NCBI RefSeq assembly: GCF_001659605.2
Contig: NC_035170.2
Location: 6,820,001 to 6,884,000 of the forward strand
Source: Manihot esculenta
Lineage: Eukaryota; Streptophyta; Magnoliopsida; Malpighiales; Euphorbiaceae
DNA length: 64,000 bases
Reading direction: 5' to 3'
The translations under genes and the position numbers were made by a program. Below the pieces are notes generated by a model. It ran no database searches. It was given only the letters and a program-made list of their open reading frames with translations, and was not told the origin of the DNA. Positions 46,293 to 58,958 of the stretch are shown in pieces (the stretch's first letter is position 1; the number at the start of each line of letters is the position of its first letter).

Positions 46293-47864
46293 ATGGCTCT
46301 AAGATTGCTCACCTCTAGAGCCAGAGTCTTGTGCTCTCTCTTCCATTCTCTCCACAGCCCCTGCTCTCTTCTTCGTCCTTGTTCTTTCTCTCTTCTCACT
46401 CCACTCAATGCGAACCAGCCTTTACCAGACCTTGTCAATGAGATCTCTCGCATTCTTAGTGACCACAGAAACCCCCACCACGATTTGGAGCTTTCTCTTA
46501 CTACTTACTCTTCGAAGATATCCGCTGACTTGGTAGAGCAAGTCTTGAAACGCTGCAAGAATCTTGGATTTCCAGCGCACAGATTTTTCCTTTGGGCTAA
46601 AAGAATTCCAGGTTTTGAGCATAGTGCAGAAAGCTATCACATTTTGGTGGATATATTGGGTGCTAGTAAGCAGTTTGCTATTTTATGGGATTTCTTGATA
46701 GAAATGAGAGAATCTCGAGATTGTAACATAAGCCCACAAATGTTTTGGCTTGTTTTTAGAGCTTATAGTAGAGCTAATTTACCAGGTGATGCGATTCGTT
46801 CTTTTGATAGAATGGTTGAGTTTGGTTTAAAGCCTACCGTTAATGACCTTGATCAGTTGTTGTATGTGTTATGCAAAAGGAAGCATGTTAAGCCCGCCCA
46901 ACAACTTTTTGACAGAGTTAAGCGTGAATTTGATCCTAAAGCGAAAACTTATAGCATTTTGGTCAGGGGATGGGGTGATATTGGTGAGTTAGAATCAGCA
47001 TGGAAGGTGTTTGATGAAATGCGTGAAAAACAATCTACGGTGGATGTGCTTGCTTATAATTGCTTGTTAGAGGCTTTGTGCGAGGGAAGAAGAGTTAGTG
47101 AAGCCTATAGGATGTTTAAAGAAATGAGTTCAAATGGAATTGAGCCAGATGCTTGTAGTTATTCGATTTTCATTCGTGCGTACTGTGAGGCAAATGATAT
47201 TCGTTCAGCTTTCAGACTGCTTGATGAAATGCGGCGATGTGATCTTATGCCTAATGTGTTCACTTTTAATTGCATCATCAAGAAACTTTGCAAGAATGAC
47301 AAGGTAGAAGAGGCTTATCAACTTTTGAATGAGGTGATTGAGAGGGGAGGTAACCCTGATACCTGGAGTTACAATGCAATCTTAGCTTATCACTGTGAGC
47401 ATTCTGAAGTTAATAGAGCCACTAGGCTGATTTCTAGAATGGTGAAAGATAATTGCTTGCCAGATCGACATAGTTATAACATGTTGCTCAAACTGCTGAT
47501 AAGAGTTGGAAGATTTGATAGAGCAACTGAAGTTTGGGAGAGCATGCGGGAGAGGGGTTTTTATCCTTCAGTCTCAACTTATTCTGTTATGGTTCATGGT
47601 TTGTCCAAGAAAAAAAATAAACTAGAGGAGGCATGTAAGTATTTTGAGATGATGATAGATGAAGGAATACCGCCATATTCTTCTACTGTTGAGATGTTGA
47701 GGAACAGGCTAATGGGGTTAGGATTGTTGGATAATATTGAGATACTTGCAGGTAAAATGGAGCGAAGTACTTCTTGTTCAATACAGGAGTTGGCAAATGC
47801 TATGAGAGGCAGTAAGGTCCATTGGAGATCAAGAAATGAAGAAACAGAGTCTGAAAGTGACTGA
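46293..47864 (+). CDS. P-class pentatricopeptide repeat protein, mitochondrial-type (523 aa)
   Basis: RNA-binding protein presumed to act on organelle transcripts. An intronless ORF, as is usual for plant PPR genes. The N-terminus (1-40) is rich in Ser, Leu and Arg with almost no acids, fitting a mitochondrial transit peptide. Roughly ten 35-residue PPR units run from ~113 to ~465 (e.g. AYNCLLEALCEGRRVSEAYR, SYSIFIRAYCEANDIRSAFR, TFNCIIKKLCKNDKVEEAYQ). It has no E, DYW or SMR domain. Conserved blocks LVEQVLKRCKNLGFPAHRFF and YFEMMIDEGIPPYSSTVEML mark it as the probable orthologue of Arabidopsis At1g52640, which is of about the same length. The C-terminal tail is acidic (EETESESD). No upstream in-frame Met is available. 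The RNA target is unknown. Confidence 0.95.
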   Translation: MALRLLTSRARVLCSLFHSLHSPCSLLRPCSFSLLTPLNANQPLPDLVNEISRILSDHRNPHHDLELSLTTYSSKISADLVEQVLKRCKNLGFPAHRFFLWAKRIPGFEHSAESYHILVDILGASKQFAILWDFLIEMRESRDCNISPQMFWLVFRAYSRANLPGDAIRSFDRMVEFGLKPTVNDLDQLLYVLCKRKHVKPAQQLFDRVKREFDPKAKTYSILVRGWGDIGELESAWKVFDEMREKQSTVDVLAYNCLLEALCEGRRVSEAYRMFKEMSSNGIEPDACSYSIFIRAYCEANDIRSAFRLLDEMRRCDLMPNVFTFNCIIKKLCKNDKVEEAYQLLNEVIERGGNPDTWSYNAILAYHCEHSEVNRATRLISRMVKDNCLPDRHSYNMLLKLLIRVGRFDRATEVWESMRERGFYPSVSTYSVMVHGLSKKKNKLEEACKYFEMMIDEGIPPYSSTVEMLRNRLMGLGLLDNIEILAGKMERSTSCSIQELANAMRGSKVHWRSRNEETESESD

Positions 47865-49237
47865 AATTTTGGTGCCATCGATTATGATGCAGGCATTTAA
47901 CATTTGAGCAGAGTCAAATCCTACTTCCCTCTGCTCCTCCCTTTGAACCAAAAGGTTAAAAAAAAAAAAAAATCCAGATTTTTGGTTTGATATCTCCTGT
48001 CAGTTGCCTTATCATGATTTTTGTGGTATGGGTAAATGCCATTACCATCTGACTTGCTGACCTTGTGGGAAATGGGTGAATATTTCTGGAACTACGTTGT
48101 ATTTGTTTATTTACTAACTCTCCAAAAATCATATATATAGAAAGAGAGCTTTTTATCACTGCTTAATTTCATTTGAATTATTGTTGCTCCATGTAGGATT
48201 TTGAAGACGATTGAAAAGGCTTCATTCCTGATGATGTTGGCCTATTAATTGGCCAGGACCTTAGGCATTTTTTTGCGCAGTTGGTATACCAGATTCATTT
48301 TTAGAGACCACATAACTGAGTACGCATTGCTTTCTCTCATTAGAAACCTTTTATGTATACTGAGTTATTATTTTCTTGTCAAATGTCTAAATAAATTTGT
48401 TTATAAATTAAAGTATAATTTATGTTATTTTTTTTGTTACTTTAGTTATTTCAGCACTTTGTTTTCAACAGAAAAAAAAGGAAACAATGTGAAAAACACT
48501 GTGTTCAGTTGAGCGGTTATCCACCAGCCTTGCTTCTCAGCGGATCACGAGAAAAGGAAGGGGCTGGCTATCTTCCTCCCCTCCCCTCTCGATGACAAAT
48601 TCCAGAAGAAGGATCTTTGTTATGGTCCATGGGATTATTGATAGAAAAGGAGCTCATCAGAGAGCTATTAACACTTATAAGAGACAGCTCTTACCACCTC
48701 AGACTCATTAACGAGAGAGAGAGTTTTAAATCAGTATCTGCATTGAAGCCAAAGATCAAATTTTGGTTAACAAAAAGAGGCGCAAAAGAAAAAAAAGTTT
48801 ATTGTCAACTCAAGGCATTTATTGTTGGGGACAACAACAAAATAATAATAATAATAATGAGCCTAGGCACAAACCTGAATAATGCAAGGTGTAAAAAAAA
48901 ATGAATAATTTATCAAAATTTAAATAATATTAGATGATTATTTAAATTTATCTACTTTTATAATTAGATAACTTTGGTGATACGATAAAATTCTATTATA
49001 AATTATATTTATTTAATGATTTTTTAAATAATTTTAAACAATATAATAATTAATTCAATGCTAATCATATAAATTTAATTTACCTTCATATCTATAGAAT
49101 ATATTTTACAATTTCAAATTTCAATTTTTAGCATCATCTGAATACCACCCTACTCCATTGATCATTTGTACTAGTCTACTAGACTTGATTGCTTAATGGA
49201 ATCCTGATCAATAAATTGTGATGAATAGTTGCTAGCT
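47865..49237. other. Intergenic region between the PPR and GAT1 genes
   Basis: Holds the 3' ends of two converging genes. It contains a poly-A run near 47957, an (AAT)n microsatellite at about 48838-48858 and AT-rich DNA. The ORFs at 48249-48512 and 48617-48904 have no recognisable domain and poor coding character. Confidence 0.6.
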
Positions 49238-51860
49238 TTACACATTAGCAAAGAAACTGTATTCATTGGCATCAACAACTATTTGTCTAATTGAAGAAAT
49301 TGTACCCATAACTCCTAGTACTGAAAAGACTATGGCTATCAATGTGTTTCCCCAAAACATTAGTCCCTGCTTTGATGGCTTGAAAGTCACATTGTAGAAG
49401 ACCACAGGTAAAATGAAGTCTAACGGTATGAATCCAAATGCTCCAATCACTGCATTGATATCTCCAAAGAAAGGAAACATGGCAGCAATAGTTGTGGCTA
49501 TGACTACTGATAATGATCGGAATATTACCCTTGGAACCACATTCCGGATTGAGAACTGATCCCTCTTTGCATCTGCAAACTTTTGTTCAAGCACTTCATT
49601 TGTTGGTTGCAAGTAAACCTGCAACAAGTTATCCTCAATAGTTAAGTACACAGCCCGAGGCATATATGAATTTTATCTTTATAGGTTGTTGCTGGTGTTT
49701 GAACTCTTCAGAGTACATGTCAATTTATATGCTCTGGATTTGTTGCTGCTATAACAAATAAAAATGCCTAGAATTTTGAGGAGGGGTAATTTGTATAGAT
49801 GGTACACCAACTTAGGGGTTACAGTAAAATGTTTGAATTTATTTTGTAACATAAAACCCCTCCAACTTTTATCTAAGTAATATAAAAGTCCATTTCACCT
49901 GCAATGACAGAATTCTAAGTTAATTTTTTAACTGTGACACTTGTTAAATTAAAAATATATATATTTTCAATGTGCCTATGTGCTACCTAAGGCTGTTGTT
50001 TCTATGTTAGAGCTATCTTCCATTATTCTTGTTGGATGTTCTTTCTTTTGACTTGCTTGATATATAAATTTCACGTTTTTACCAAAAAAAAAAAATTGAA
50101 GGGATTTTATATTACAAAAATGAAGTTTATATACTTTACCATTATAATCTACAGCCTCTAAGTTGATTTTTGGTCTTACCACAGTTACAGCTGCTACTTG
50201 TAGGAGGGTAAAAACATTGGTCATCAGGAGAATCCAAGTGGGTAATAGAGGCTTGTCATCGGGCATAAAATTCATTATAACTGTTCCCTTGGCCTGATTC
50301 CCAAATGCCCAATATCCAGAAATTGCTACACTGAAAAATGTGGTCACCACAACAGCATAACAGACTAGCAGGCCTTTGAACATTTTCCCCTTCACTGGAG
50401 GTGCTATTGTTGCCTACAAAGTGGGGCTTAAAGTACATTAGCAAATTATTTTCAGATACAATTGTTTTGATTAGCATGAACAAATATGAGTTTGTTTGAT
50501 TTAACTGTTACAGATCATTGGTAGATGTTTCTGTTATTATGTAAAATAATTAGCAAGGGTATATATATATACTTTATTTGTTTTATTTTTAAAAATAGAA
50601 ATATAATATAAGAATTAAAAATATAATTGTTTAAAAAATAAACTTAATAATGAATATACTAAAAAGAAAACCTGTATTTCAGGGATAATCCCATTCCCAT
50701 ATGTGGTAGCAATAATTGAAATTGCATTCAAAGATCCAAAGAGACGATTCCATCCTCTTCCATTGATAGAGTAGTCCTTTGCTTGTGCATTCTTTGCATA
50801 CCCTGCCAGAGATTAAAGGACATGGAAAATAAAATACTTGAATTAAAAATTTATTAGTGCTCTTTAAAATCAAACCAAGCTAAGTTTTTAGTTTTCTTTT
50901 ATACCGATGTAAAGAGAAGCAGCAAGAGCAAGAGCACTATAAGCAAGAGAAAGGAGTAAAGAAACAAGGTTGATGTGCCTGAGGGAGTGAAATGATGGAA
51001 TTTGAGCTACCACTATCATCAGGATCCCAAAAATTGTCACAAATTGGTATAGCTCCATGTTTCCCTTAGAAGTAGAGAGCAAGTATATGAACTGCCAACC
51101 AAAAATAAATAAATTAATTAATTAATGAAAACAAAAAATAAAAATAAAAATAAATTAATTAATTAAATTCTTGCAAACTTCTTTCTTTCAAAGAAAGGGT
51201 TCAGGTTTTAGGAGAAATTAAACTATTGGCAAAATCACAGAAAACCAACCTTGAGGCTCTGCCCACCAAGAAGAATACAAGCAATAACAGCACCATAGCA
51301 TACACCAAACTGGATTGGACCCACAAAGTATTTGCCCCATCCTGGTCCTATAACAAAACACACCATCGTCAAGATCAAGATCACAAGCTCAACCATATAC
51401 AGCATGATTTACTTGCTCACCTAATATATCTTTAGCCATATCTCTGAACCTCAGTTGCCTATGCCCTAGCTGTGCATGGTGCTCAAGAACCAGTGACAGA
51501 AGATTGTATGAATAGAATGTCACAAGAGCTCCAATTGTGAGACATGCAACACCAGCAAGCCAGCCCAGCATGGAGAGAGCATAGGGCAGACTCAGAAGTG
51601 CTGGAGCCACTATTGAAGTAGTCAAGTGGTAGCCACAGTGCAGCCATGAACCTATGCAATCATGAAACAGGCACCACTTTAGGGTTTTGTTTTTTTTATA
51701 AATTTGGATGAGATGGTGTTGTTTTTTGTTAATGGGTTTTCGTATTACCTCTTGATTTCAACACAAACAAGGCTCCAGCATCAAGTTCTTTGGAGGAATT
51801 GGCTGCTGTGACTTCATCATTTTCAGAGGTTTCTATTGAATTTGGAAGATGGGTTGTCAT
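49238..51860 (-). CDS. GAT1: GABA transporter 1-like amino acid permease (457 aa, 7 exons)
   Basis: Proton-coupled GABA uptake carrier of the AAAP family (Aa_trans domain), expected at the plasma membrane. The exons, in gene order, are 51860-51749, 51651-51421, 51347-51250, 51091-50905, 50802-50672, 50413-50180 and 49618-49238. All have GT-AG borders and matching phases, summing to 458 codons with the stop. The N-terminal tail ends ELDAGALFVLKSRG, then come WLHCGYHLTTSIVAPALLSL, GPGWGKYFVGPIQFGVCYG, a FHSLRHIN loop, ATTYGNGIIPEIQATIAPPV, VAISGYWAFGNQAKG and GAFGFIPLDFILPVVFYN. Hydrophobic segments number about ten or eleven, as in the family. These blocks match Arabidopsis GAT1 (At1g08230, about 450 aa). 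The start is the Met at 51860; an in-frame Met at 51935 would add 25 residues not expected in the family. No disabling change is seen. Confidence 0.95.
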
Positions 51861-53689
51861 GATTTCTCTATCTATCTTGAAGGGTAGATCACAAATTTCA
51901 AGGATGACATTAGAAATTTGAAAGAATATATCCAACCTCTTGTAATGATTTTTATTGATAAATTACTATAACATTTCTATATTATATCAAAATTCACTAC
52001 TTAGTCCTTTTTTCTTAGTCACTCAAACTAAATCATCCCTATTTTTAATCCTGAATAAAATATTAATCAATTTATTTTAATATTAACTTGAGAGACTAAA
52101 TTTAATTAATAGTTAAAATTATAGAGAGTAATAATACATAAAATTAAACAAAATGATATAAATATTTAGTTTAGAATAAGTTTACTAGCTTTTTTTTCTT
52201 TCAAAATGATAAAAATTTTAATTTCACAAAATATTTGTGATTAAGAAATAAAAATTAAATAGTTAATATTTTATGAAATACAATAATAATTCACTCTCTT
52301 ATTAATAGTTGAAATTATTGGTTTGTCCCTACTTAGAAAGAAAATAGAGAGAAAAGACAAGAAGAAAACAACATAAAATCGGCCATTGGTGGTGTCAAGT
52401 GGATTTTACATGAAGTCTGCTTTGTAATTCTAGGTAAAAGGCATCAATCAACGGCAATTTGTAAAATACATAAAGCTTATTAATTTCATTTTCAGAAAAA
52501 TAAATAAATAATTTGACACCCCTGATAAAATTTTTCAAGCGATCATAATGATTTTCAAACAGAGCAATATCATATATTAAGTTAATATTGCATTTTGTTA
52601 ATATTTAATTTTAATTTTAATATTGCATTTTGTTAAATCTTATTATTATTTTAATATTATAATTACTATAAGCTACCATTATGAAAATAATTCAAATATT
52701 TACTTTGAGGGATCTAGAGATGACTAAATAGAAATCCAATGAGATATTTTCTTCCTTCTAAGGTGGAGGAAGAAAGTCATGAAGATGGCTAACTGTCCAA
52801 CTGAAAAAGACCTAGTTAAATTGATAGTAAAAAAACCTATTGTCTGTATATTATGAGAAGCTATACTACTTACCTATTGCCATATTCAAGCATCTTTATG
52901 ATGTGAGGGTTTAATTGGAGGATGGATGGCTATTAAGCTTGACAATTACTAATTCAAGGGGTCTAGATACCAACCTGCTTCCAACCAAGGGAGTGGGAGC
53001 TAAAGGACATTCTCTTGGTTTGTCAAGCCCTTATCTAAAGTGTTTAAGAACTAAGGGCAAAGGGGCTACTATAAGTCACTAGCCCCTAAACCTTTACCTA
53101 ACCCCTGCCTGCAAACCTCAACCCTAATCTCTATTGCCAGTTCTACTAAATTGTTGGTCATGATACCAACAACTATTTCCGATTAAGGCATGAGATCCAA
53201 AACCTCATTGATTAGAAAAAGATAGCTGGACTTAGGTAGAAGGCCAAACACTCAAACTAACCCAATGCCTAACCACAGTATCCCACCACTACTTGGCCTA
53301 GACTGATAGGTTTAAAAGGGGATCTGCACTATGGATTTGAATAAAACTACAAGCTGGAAAGCACTTGGAACTTCACCCTTGCTTTTGTTTCTCTTTTTAA
53401 TAATATTGTTTCTAATGTACTTGGCTATTATTAATAAGATGAAACTCTTCTTTTGCTTGCTTATTTGATGTTTGATTCTGATGGGCATGTGTATAAGATT
53501 CATGATCATTTTAAAATATCTTCTATTGATAGATTAGATTAAATCAATATTAATATATATACACTTGATAATCCAAAAGAATAAATCTGGCAAATGATCT
53601 CACTGTGTAAGAAAGAGAAAGACTCACAACATTATTAACTAAGTACCCAAATGCCTTTACTTGGTCCTAAAAAAATGCCTAGGATTGAT
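51861..53689. other. Intergenic region upstream of GAT1
   Basis: The first few hundred bases (51861-52300) must hold the GAT1 promoter and leader; they are AT-rich with degenerate ACTACTTAGTCC-type MITE ends. From about 52700 to 53560 the composition is less AT-rich. It may be retroelement-derived, but I recognise no domain. Confidence 0.5.
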
Positions 53690-54890
53690 AGAGACATAGT
53701 TAAGCATCAGGTTTCTACTTACCTTGATGGTGTTGATGAAAGAGATAGAACTACCATAAGACGATGAGCTAGACAGTTTACCCTAATTGAGGAGCAATTA
53801 TATAAGAGATACTATGAAGGAATGTTACTGTTGTCCATTAATGACAAGCAAGCTGAGCAGATTATAGAAGAGGTACACGTTAGAAGTTGTGGTCCTTACA
53901 TGAGTGAAAGGGTACTTGTAGAGAAAATCTTGAGAAGATGTCATGAATACGGATTGTGCCAAGTTCATTAGAAGATGTCATGAATACTAGATCCATGGGA
54001 ATTTAAATCATGTACCTCCTAGTGAGCCACATAGTATGTCTTCACCTTAGCCTTTTTTTCTATATAAGGAATATATATCATCAGGAAAAGTACTCTAACT
54101 ACACCTAATGATCATAAGTTCATTATAATGGCTTTCGATTACTTTTTCAAGTGCATAGAGGTCGAATCTTACAAGACAGTGAGGGTAAAATAGATGTCCA
54201 ATTTCGCAACAAAGAATATAATATGCTAGTATATGTTACCTCATGAGATTATCTTTGATAATAGTACACAGTTCAAAGCTAAATTTTAGGATCTAGTCAG
54301 GGAATATCACATCCAGCTCTACAAGTCTTCTTCCCACAAGTTACAAACTAATAGGACAATTGAAGCAGTCAATAAAGACATTAAGACCATCCTTAGAAAG
54401 ACTATGGAAAGATATAAAGATTATCCAAAAAATTTGTCTTATACTCTTTGAGAGTACAAAACAACAGCTAGGACATCCATTGGCACGATGCCTTTCTCTC
54501 TAGTTTATGGGACTAAAAATGTATTTCTAATCGAACCAAAAGTGAAATCTCTGAGAGTTTTCCTAGAGGCTAAGATCCTGGAGAATGAATGTGTCTCTTC
54601 TAGATGAGAAAAGACTTCGAGCTCTACACCACATGCAGGCCTATCAGAAGAAGATAACATAAGCCTTTAATAGGAAGGTAAAGTAAAAGTCGATCAAAGT
54701 AGGAGATTTGATGCTTAAGAAAGCAAGGTCGGTGTAATTAGATCCCTACGGAAAGTTCAACTCAAATTGGGATGGTCCTTATTTAGTCAAGCAAATCTTG
54801 CTTGATGATGTAGTTAGGTTGTCTGATTTGGATGATGGCGAATTTCAAGAGCCTATCAACCTAGACAAGTTGAAAATGTTTTTTGTATGG
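53690..54890 (+). pseudogene. Second Tat-like integrase relic
   Basis: Frame-broken Ty3/gypsy pol end. Pieces in order are IDRDIVKHQVSTYLDGVDER, FTLIEEQLYKRYYEGMLLLS, a CAKFIRRCHEY zinc-finger part, IHGNLNHVPPSEPHSMSSP, then core pieces DYFFKCIEVESYKTV, LPHEIIFDNSTQFKAKF and IEAVNKDIKTILRKTMERYK. Next come ARTSIGTMPFSLVYG and a degraded GDL..KVL and GPY end. The first catalytic Asp position is changed and many stops are present. The wording belongs to a Tat-type lineage distinct from the element at 23.7-29.3 kb. Gag, RT and RNase H are absent. Confidence 0.8.
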
Positions 54891-55899
54891 GGATGCTTGA
54901 TTCAAAGGACGATCCATGCAAATTTTAGGGTAAAAGAAAGAAAAAGCAAAAGAAAGAAAAAAGATGAAAGAAAATGAAAATAGCTAGGCTGAAACTCACA
55001 AAGGGTAGTTTAGATATAATGAGAGCGAGAGAAGATATAAATATAAAACCTGAAAGGGGCATTCAATATGTTATGGGATCTAAGAAAAGTTGGATGTATC
55101 CTATTTAATAAAATTTGTATATGTATTCATAATATTTATTTTGGTGATCTTTTTTTATAAGTATTTTATTTTCCAGAAAGGATCAACAATAAGGTAAGCA
55201 GACAAAAAGTAAAAGTATATTCAGTATATTGAAAGTATCTAATTAGCCTAGAAGAAATTATTCAAAAAAAAAAAAGAGAAAAGTTTTCCGATAAAAGAAG
55301 AAAAGAAAAGAAAAGAAAAGAAAAGAAAAGAAAAGAAAAGAAAAGAAAGATAAAGAAAAATCTTGTTGAGTTGAAAACTCGAAAGGGCAGCTCAAAGAAA
55401 GTCAAAATTCATAGTGCAAAGAAAAAAAAGAGAAGTATGGGCTAAAGATTCATCATGCTCTGATAATTTATTATTTGAGATCTCTTCCATGACTTGATCG
55501 AAAGTTTTGGACGAGTATCTCCCAAAAGAAATATCCCTAGTGAGCAAGGAATGGCAAAAAAACATAAAAAAGAGTGCTATTGGTTCGAATTAATTTTTTT
55601 GCATTACGATTTATAGAAAAATAAAAAATTCCTTAGCGTAGGATATAAAAAAACTTAGAAAATTAGAAGAGAAATTAGAGAGAAGAATCCATAAAATAGA
55701 AAATGGAGGTTTTCAAAACAAATCAGAATTTCCAAAAAATCATAATCATGTTTTCATGTAAGACCACAGGTATGGCCTGAAGCACGAGATATGTTGTGCA
55801 AGGCATCACATATATGCATTAGTATATCACTTATAAATGTCTAAGGTATAGAATGTATGCATCACTATAGGACTTTAGCTATACCTATAAGACATAGAT
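54891..55899. other. Spacer after the integrase relic
   Basis: Purine-rich, AT-rich sequence with an (AAAAG)n array. No ORF is supported. It likely belongs to the 3' untranslated part of the same decayed retroelement. Confidence 0.5.
55297..55350. repeat. (AAAAG)n microsatellite
   Basis: About ten perfect pentamer units in a row within a longer GAAA-rich tract. Confidence 0.92.
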
Positions 55900-56600
55900 G
55901 ATATATATCGATAGCATCTAGACTCAAGATAAATAGTCTAATTTGTTGTTGAATTGTATGAGTGTCTGATTCTCCTTCATGGGAGATACATATGAAACCT
56001 AGGAGAACCTAGGTGTAAATTCTCAAAATCATAAATTATACATTTATATTGCATTTTTTTTAGGGTTCTAAGGTACAAAACACACCTTAATGTTTCTCCA
56101 TTAGACTCAGGATAGATAGTCTAGGTTTTATCGAACTACGTGAGGATCTGAGTCTCCTTCATGGAAGATGCATAAGAACCTGAGAGAATCTAGGTGCAAA
56201 TCTTCAAAGTTACAAATTATATAAATATTGCATTTTCTCAAGAGTTCTAAGGTATAAAGCACGTCTCAAAGTTTCTTCATTAGACTCAGAATAGGTAGTC
56301 TAAGATTTATCAAAAAACTATATGAGAGTTTGATTTTTCTTCATAGGAGATATAAAGAAAATCTAGGAGAACCTACATGTGAATCCTCAAAATCACAAAT
56401 CACATAATTATATTTTTTTTTTCGAGAATTCTAAGGTACTGAGCACGCCTTAGAACTTCTCTCCCAGATTCGGGATAGGTAGTCTAGGTTTTTTCGAACT
56501 GTATGAGAGTTTGATTCTTCCATAATGAAAGACATGTAGGAAGACTTGGAGAACCTAAATGAAAACCTCTTTAGGCATAATTATATTCATAATTGAGTCA
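55900..56600. repeat. ~180-bp tandem repeats, nearly four copies
   Basis: The box TAGTCTA followed by a GAACT/GAATTGTATGAG-like segment, CTCCTTCATGG and a TTCTAAGGTAC box recurs with TAGTCT starts at 55934, 56117, 56296 and 56480. Spacings are 183, 179 and 184 bp. Copies are diverged. They lie between the integrase relic and the putative LTR. Confidence 0.85.
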
Positions 56601-56639
56601 GTTGCATAAGTTCTGACTTGATTTAAGCAAACTGAGCAA

Positions 56640-57730
56640 GTCATAGAAGATGGCAAGATTAAAGCTCATGTTGCATTTTGATATTTTCACGAAGCTTGAA
56701 CATCATCTAACTTTTACCAAAGTGGAGGAAAGTTGAACAGCATGTATATACATATATGAAGTAGTGATGGTCTGATAATGAGAATTAATTATATCAGAGT
56801 TCTGTCATGCTTAAAATTAACTTTTAGAAATTTAGAGAGATATTTTATGTTAAAAATAAAAAATAAATTAAGCAATAAAATTAACTTATTTTTAATCACA
56901 AAATTAAATAAAAATAAAAATTAAAAAATTAAAAATAAAGATATAGATAATTGGGACTTTTCCCTTCTTTCTAAACCTTCTCAAAGGGATAAAAGGATCA
57001 AAATTGGGTATTAGAAATCGATGGGCTTGTCATGGGAAAGAGAGGAGGCCGAATGGGTTTGGCCACCCGTTAAAATTAAAATGACAATTAGAAAGATTTA
57101 AGGGGGTTTGATTAGGAAGTAGTTGGATTAAAAATCAAGCGAAAAAATCAGCCTATATTCTTCAAATAGGCGCCGGCTAAGCTTGAATTAAGCGTGGATT
57201 TTAATTTCTCTTTTGTACTCTCATCTATTTAAGTCTTTTTTTTTTTTTTCTCCAAAAACTCTAACAAGTATTTTTCTCCTTCAACTCTTTATAGTTGTTG
57301 GCTCCCTACTCCCTAAAAGCTCTTAAAATTCTCTTAGTTGCTCCCAGAAAAATTAAGAAGCCTCCCTTCTTCTCCTCCAAGCCGCTGACCCTCATTAATT
57401 CTTTTTAAATTATTTTTTAAAGGTAATCTATTGAAATAAATTATTTCATGGTATAAAAATATTTTATTTGTATGATTTTGAATTGATTTGAGTGTTGGAT
57501 ATCATCACATTAATTTTAATATGAAATTTAAGAACAACACAAATTCTATACATAAAGTACGTGAGTAATTAAATATATTCGATATTTTCATTTTAATTGA
57601 GCAAAGTTGTGCCTTTTTAAGTATTTTTATTATATTTTTCATGGAATTCTCTTCGACTTACATATATAATTTATATTTTTTTATATTGAATTAGTTATGA
57701 ATTTTTAAAATTATAAAGGTAAATTTAAAA
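56640..57730 (+). repeat. Decayed putative LTR region, inverted partner of 41345-42180
   Basis: Shares, in order, GATGGCAAGATTAAAGCTCA, TTACCAAAGTGGAGG, TCTGATAATGAGAATTA, AGAGATATTTTATG, GAATTGATTTGAGTGTTGGA and TATGAATTTTTAAAATTATA with the reverse complement of the 41.3-42.2 kb tract. Clear LTR ends and target duplications are not visible, so calling it an LTR is inference from its place after integrase. Confidence 0.5.
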
Positions 57731-58958
57731 TTTTTATCAATTATAGTGTAGTACCTCAAATTTCAAGAACCTATAATTTGGACTCTTGATTATCAAATTA
57801 GGTGATTTTTGAGTCTAAAATTAATTTTAAAATGTTTACAATAACTTTTATGTCTTGAGTTTTTTACATTTTTTACTTTAAATTAATACTATATTATAAA
57901 TAAAATTAATATATAGATAGCACCAGTGCAATGGAAATATTTCAAAAAATACAAGTTTTTGCTATTTTTACTTTTTTTTTTCTTGCATTCTATGTGTTTA
58001 TAATATCTCCATAAATTTTCATTATTTTTTAAGTATATTTGCTATTTTTCATTGAATTTTAACTTTTGATGCTAGATTTATCAAAATTAAGAGAATTTTT
58101 AATAAGTCTAATTTTTATGTTTTTGTGTTTTTAGCTATTTGCTTCTATTTTTTTTATATTTTAATATTTAAGTTTATATTATTAACTTGCACTTAAATAT
58201 TAAAATAACTAGGAGATGGATGTAGGTAAAATGTCAATATAAATAATTGGGTAAAATTTCATTAGATTTTTATTTTGTAAATTACTTGCTCCAAAAAGAA
58301 GAATATTGTTTGGCCATAGGAGTTTGGAAATTCAAACTTTAGGACTTTAGTTGGAATTTTGATTCTTCAGTTTTCTACTTTAGATGCAAATGAGCTAGAT
58401 CTAATCAATAATGGAAAAGAAAATTCTGAAATGACAATATCTTCTAAGCTTGTATGTTCCAGTGATGGCCTAAGTAGCAGCATATGCATATTGACCAAAG
58501 ATTTAATCTTGTAATTATTCTAATCGTTCTCAGAGAAGAATTTTTTTTTTTGGCCAAAAAATGAATGTTATGAAGGTCCTTTTTTTCAAATATAATTGTC
58601 CTTAATTCAACAGACTTTTTTTTGAAAAAAAAAAAACTTAAAATGCAATAGCTAAAAAATTAAAATTTGATGACCCATTAAGTCAATAAGCTAATATATT
58701 ACATTAAAATTGTTATTATGTTACAAATTCAAGGATCAAATTATGGAGTCCAATATTAAAAAAATAAATTTCAATTTCACTGAGAATGTAGATATTCTGA
58801 AGTTTATACAAGCCAGCAGGGAGAAATTTTACTCTCCCATAGTTTCTTTTACTTGGAGAAGATGACAAAATTGGCAAAAATCCAACGAATATTTCATCTT
58901 ACAAATCAAAAGATTTTCGCAGAATTGAAAATCCTACCAAAAAATAATAATACTAATA
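57731..58958. other. Intergenic AT-rich DNA 3' of the kelch gene
   Basis: No gene is seen. The last ~100 bp before 58959 should be the 3' untranslated region of the kelch gene. The rest is AT-rich without a repeat I can name. Confidence 0.6.

Noticed and set aside
48617..48904. 95-aa plus-strand ORF after the PPR gene
   Set aside because: It ends in an (AAT)n microsatellite, has no domain and no support as an exon of a neighbour.
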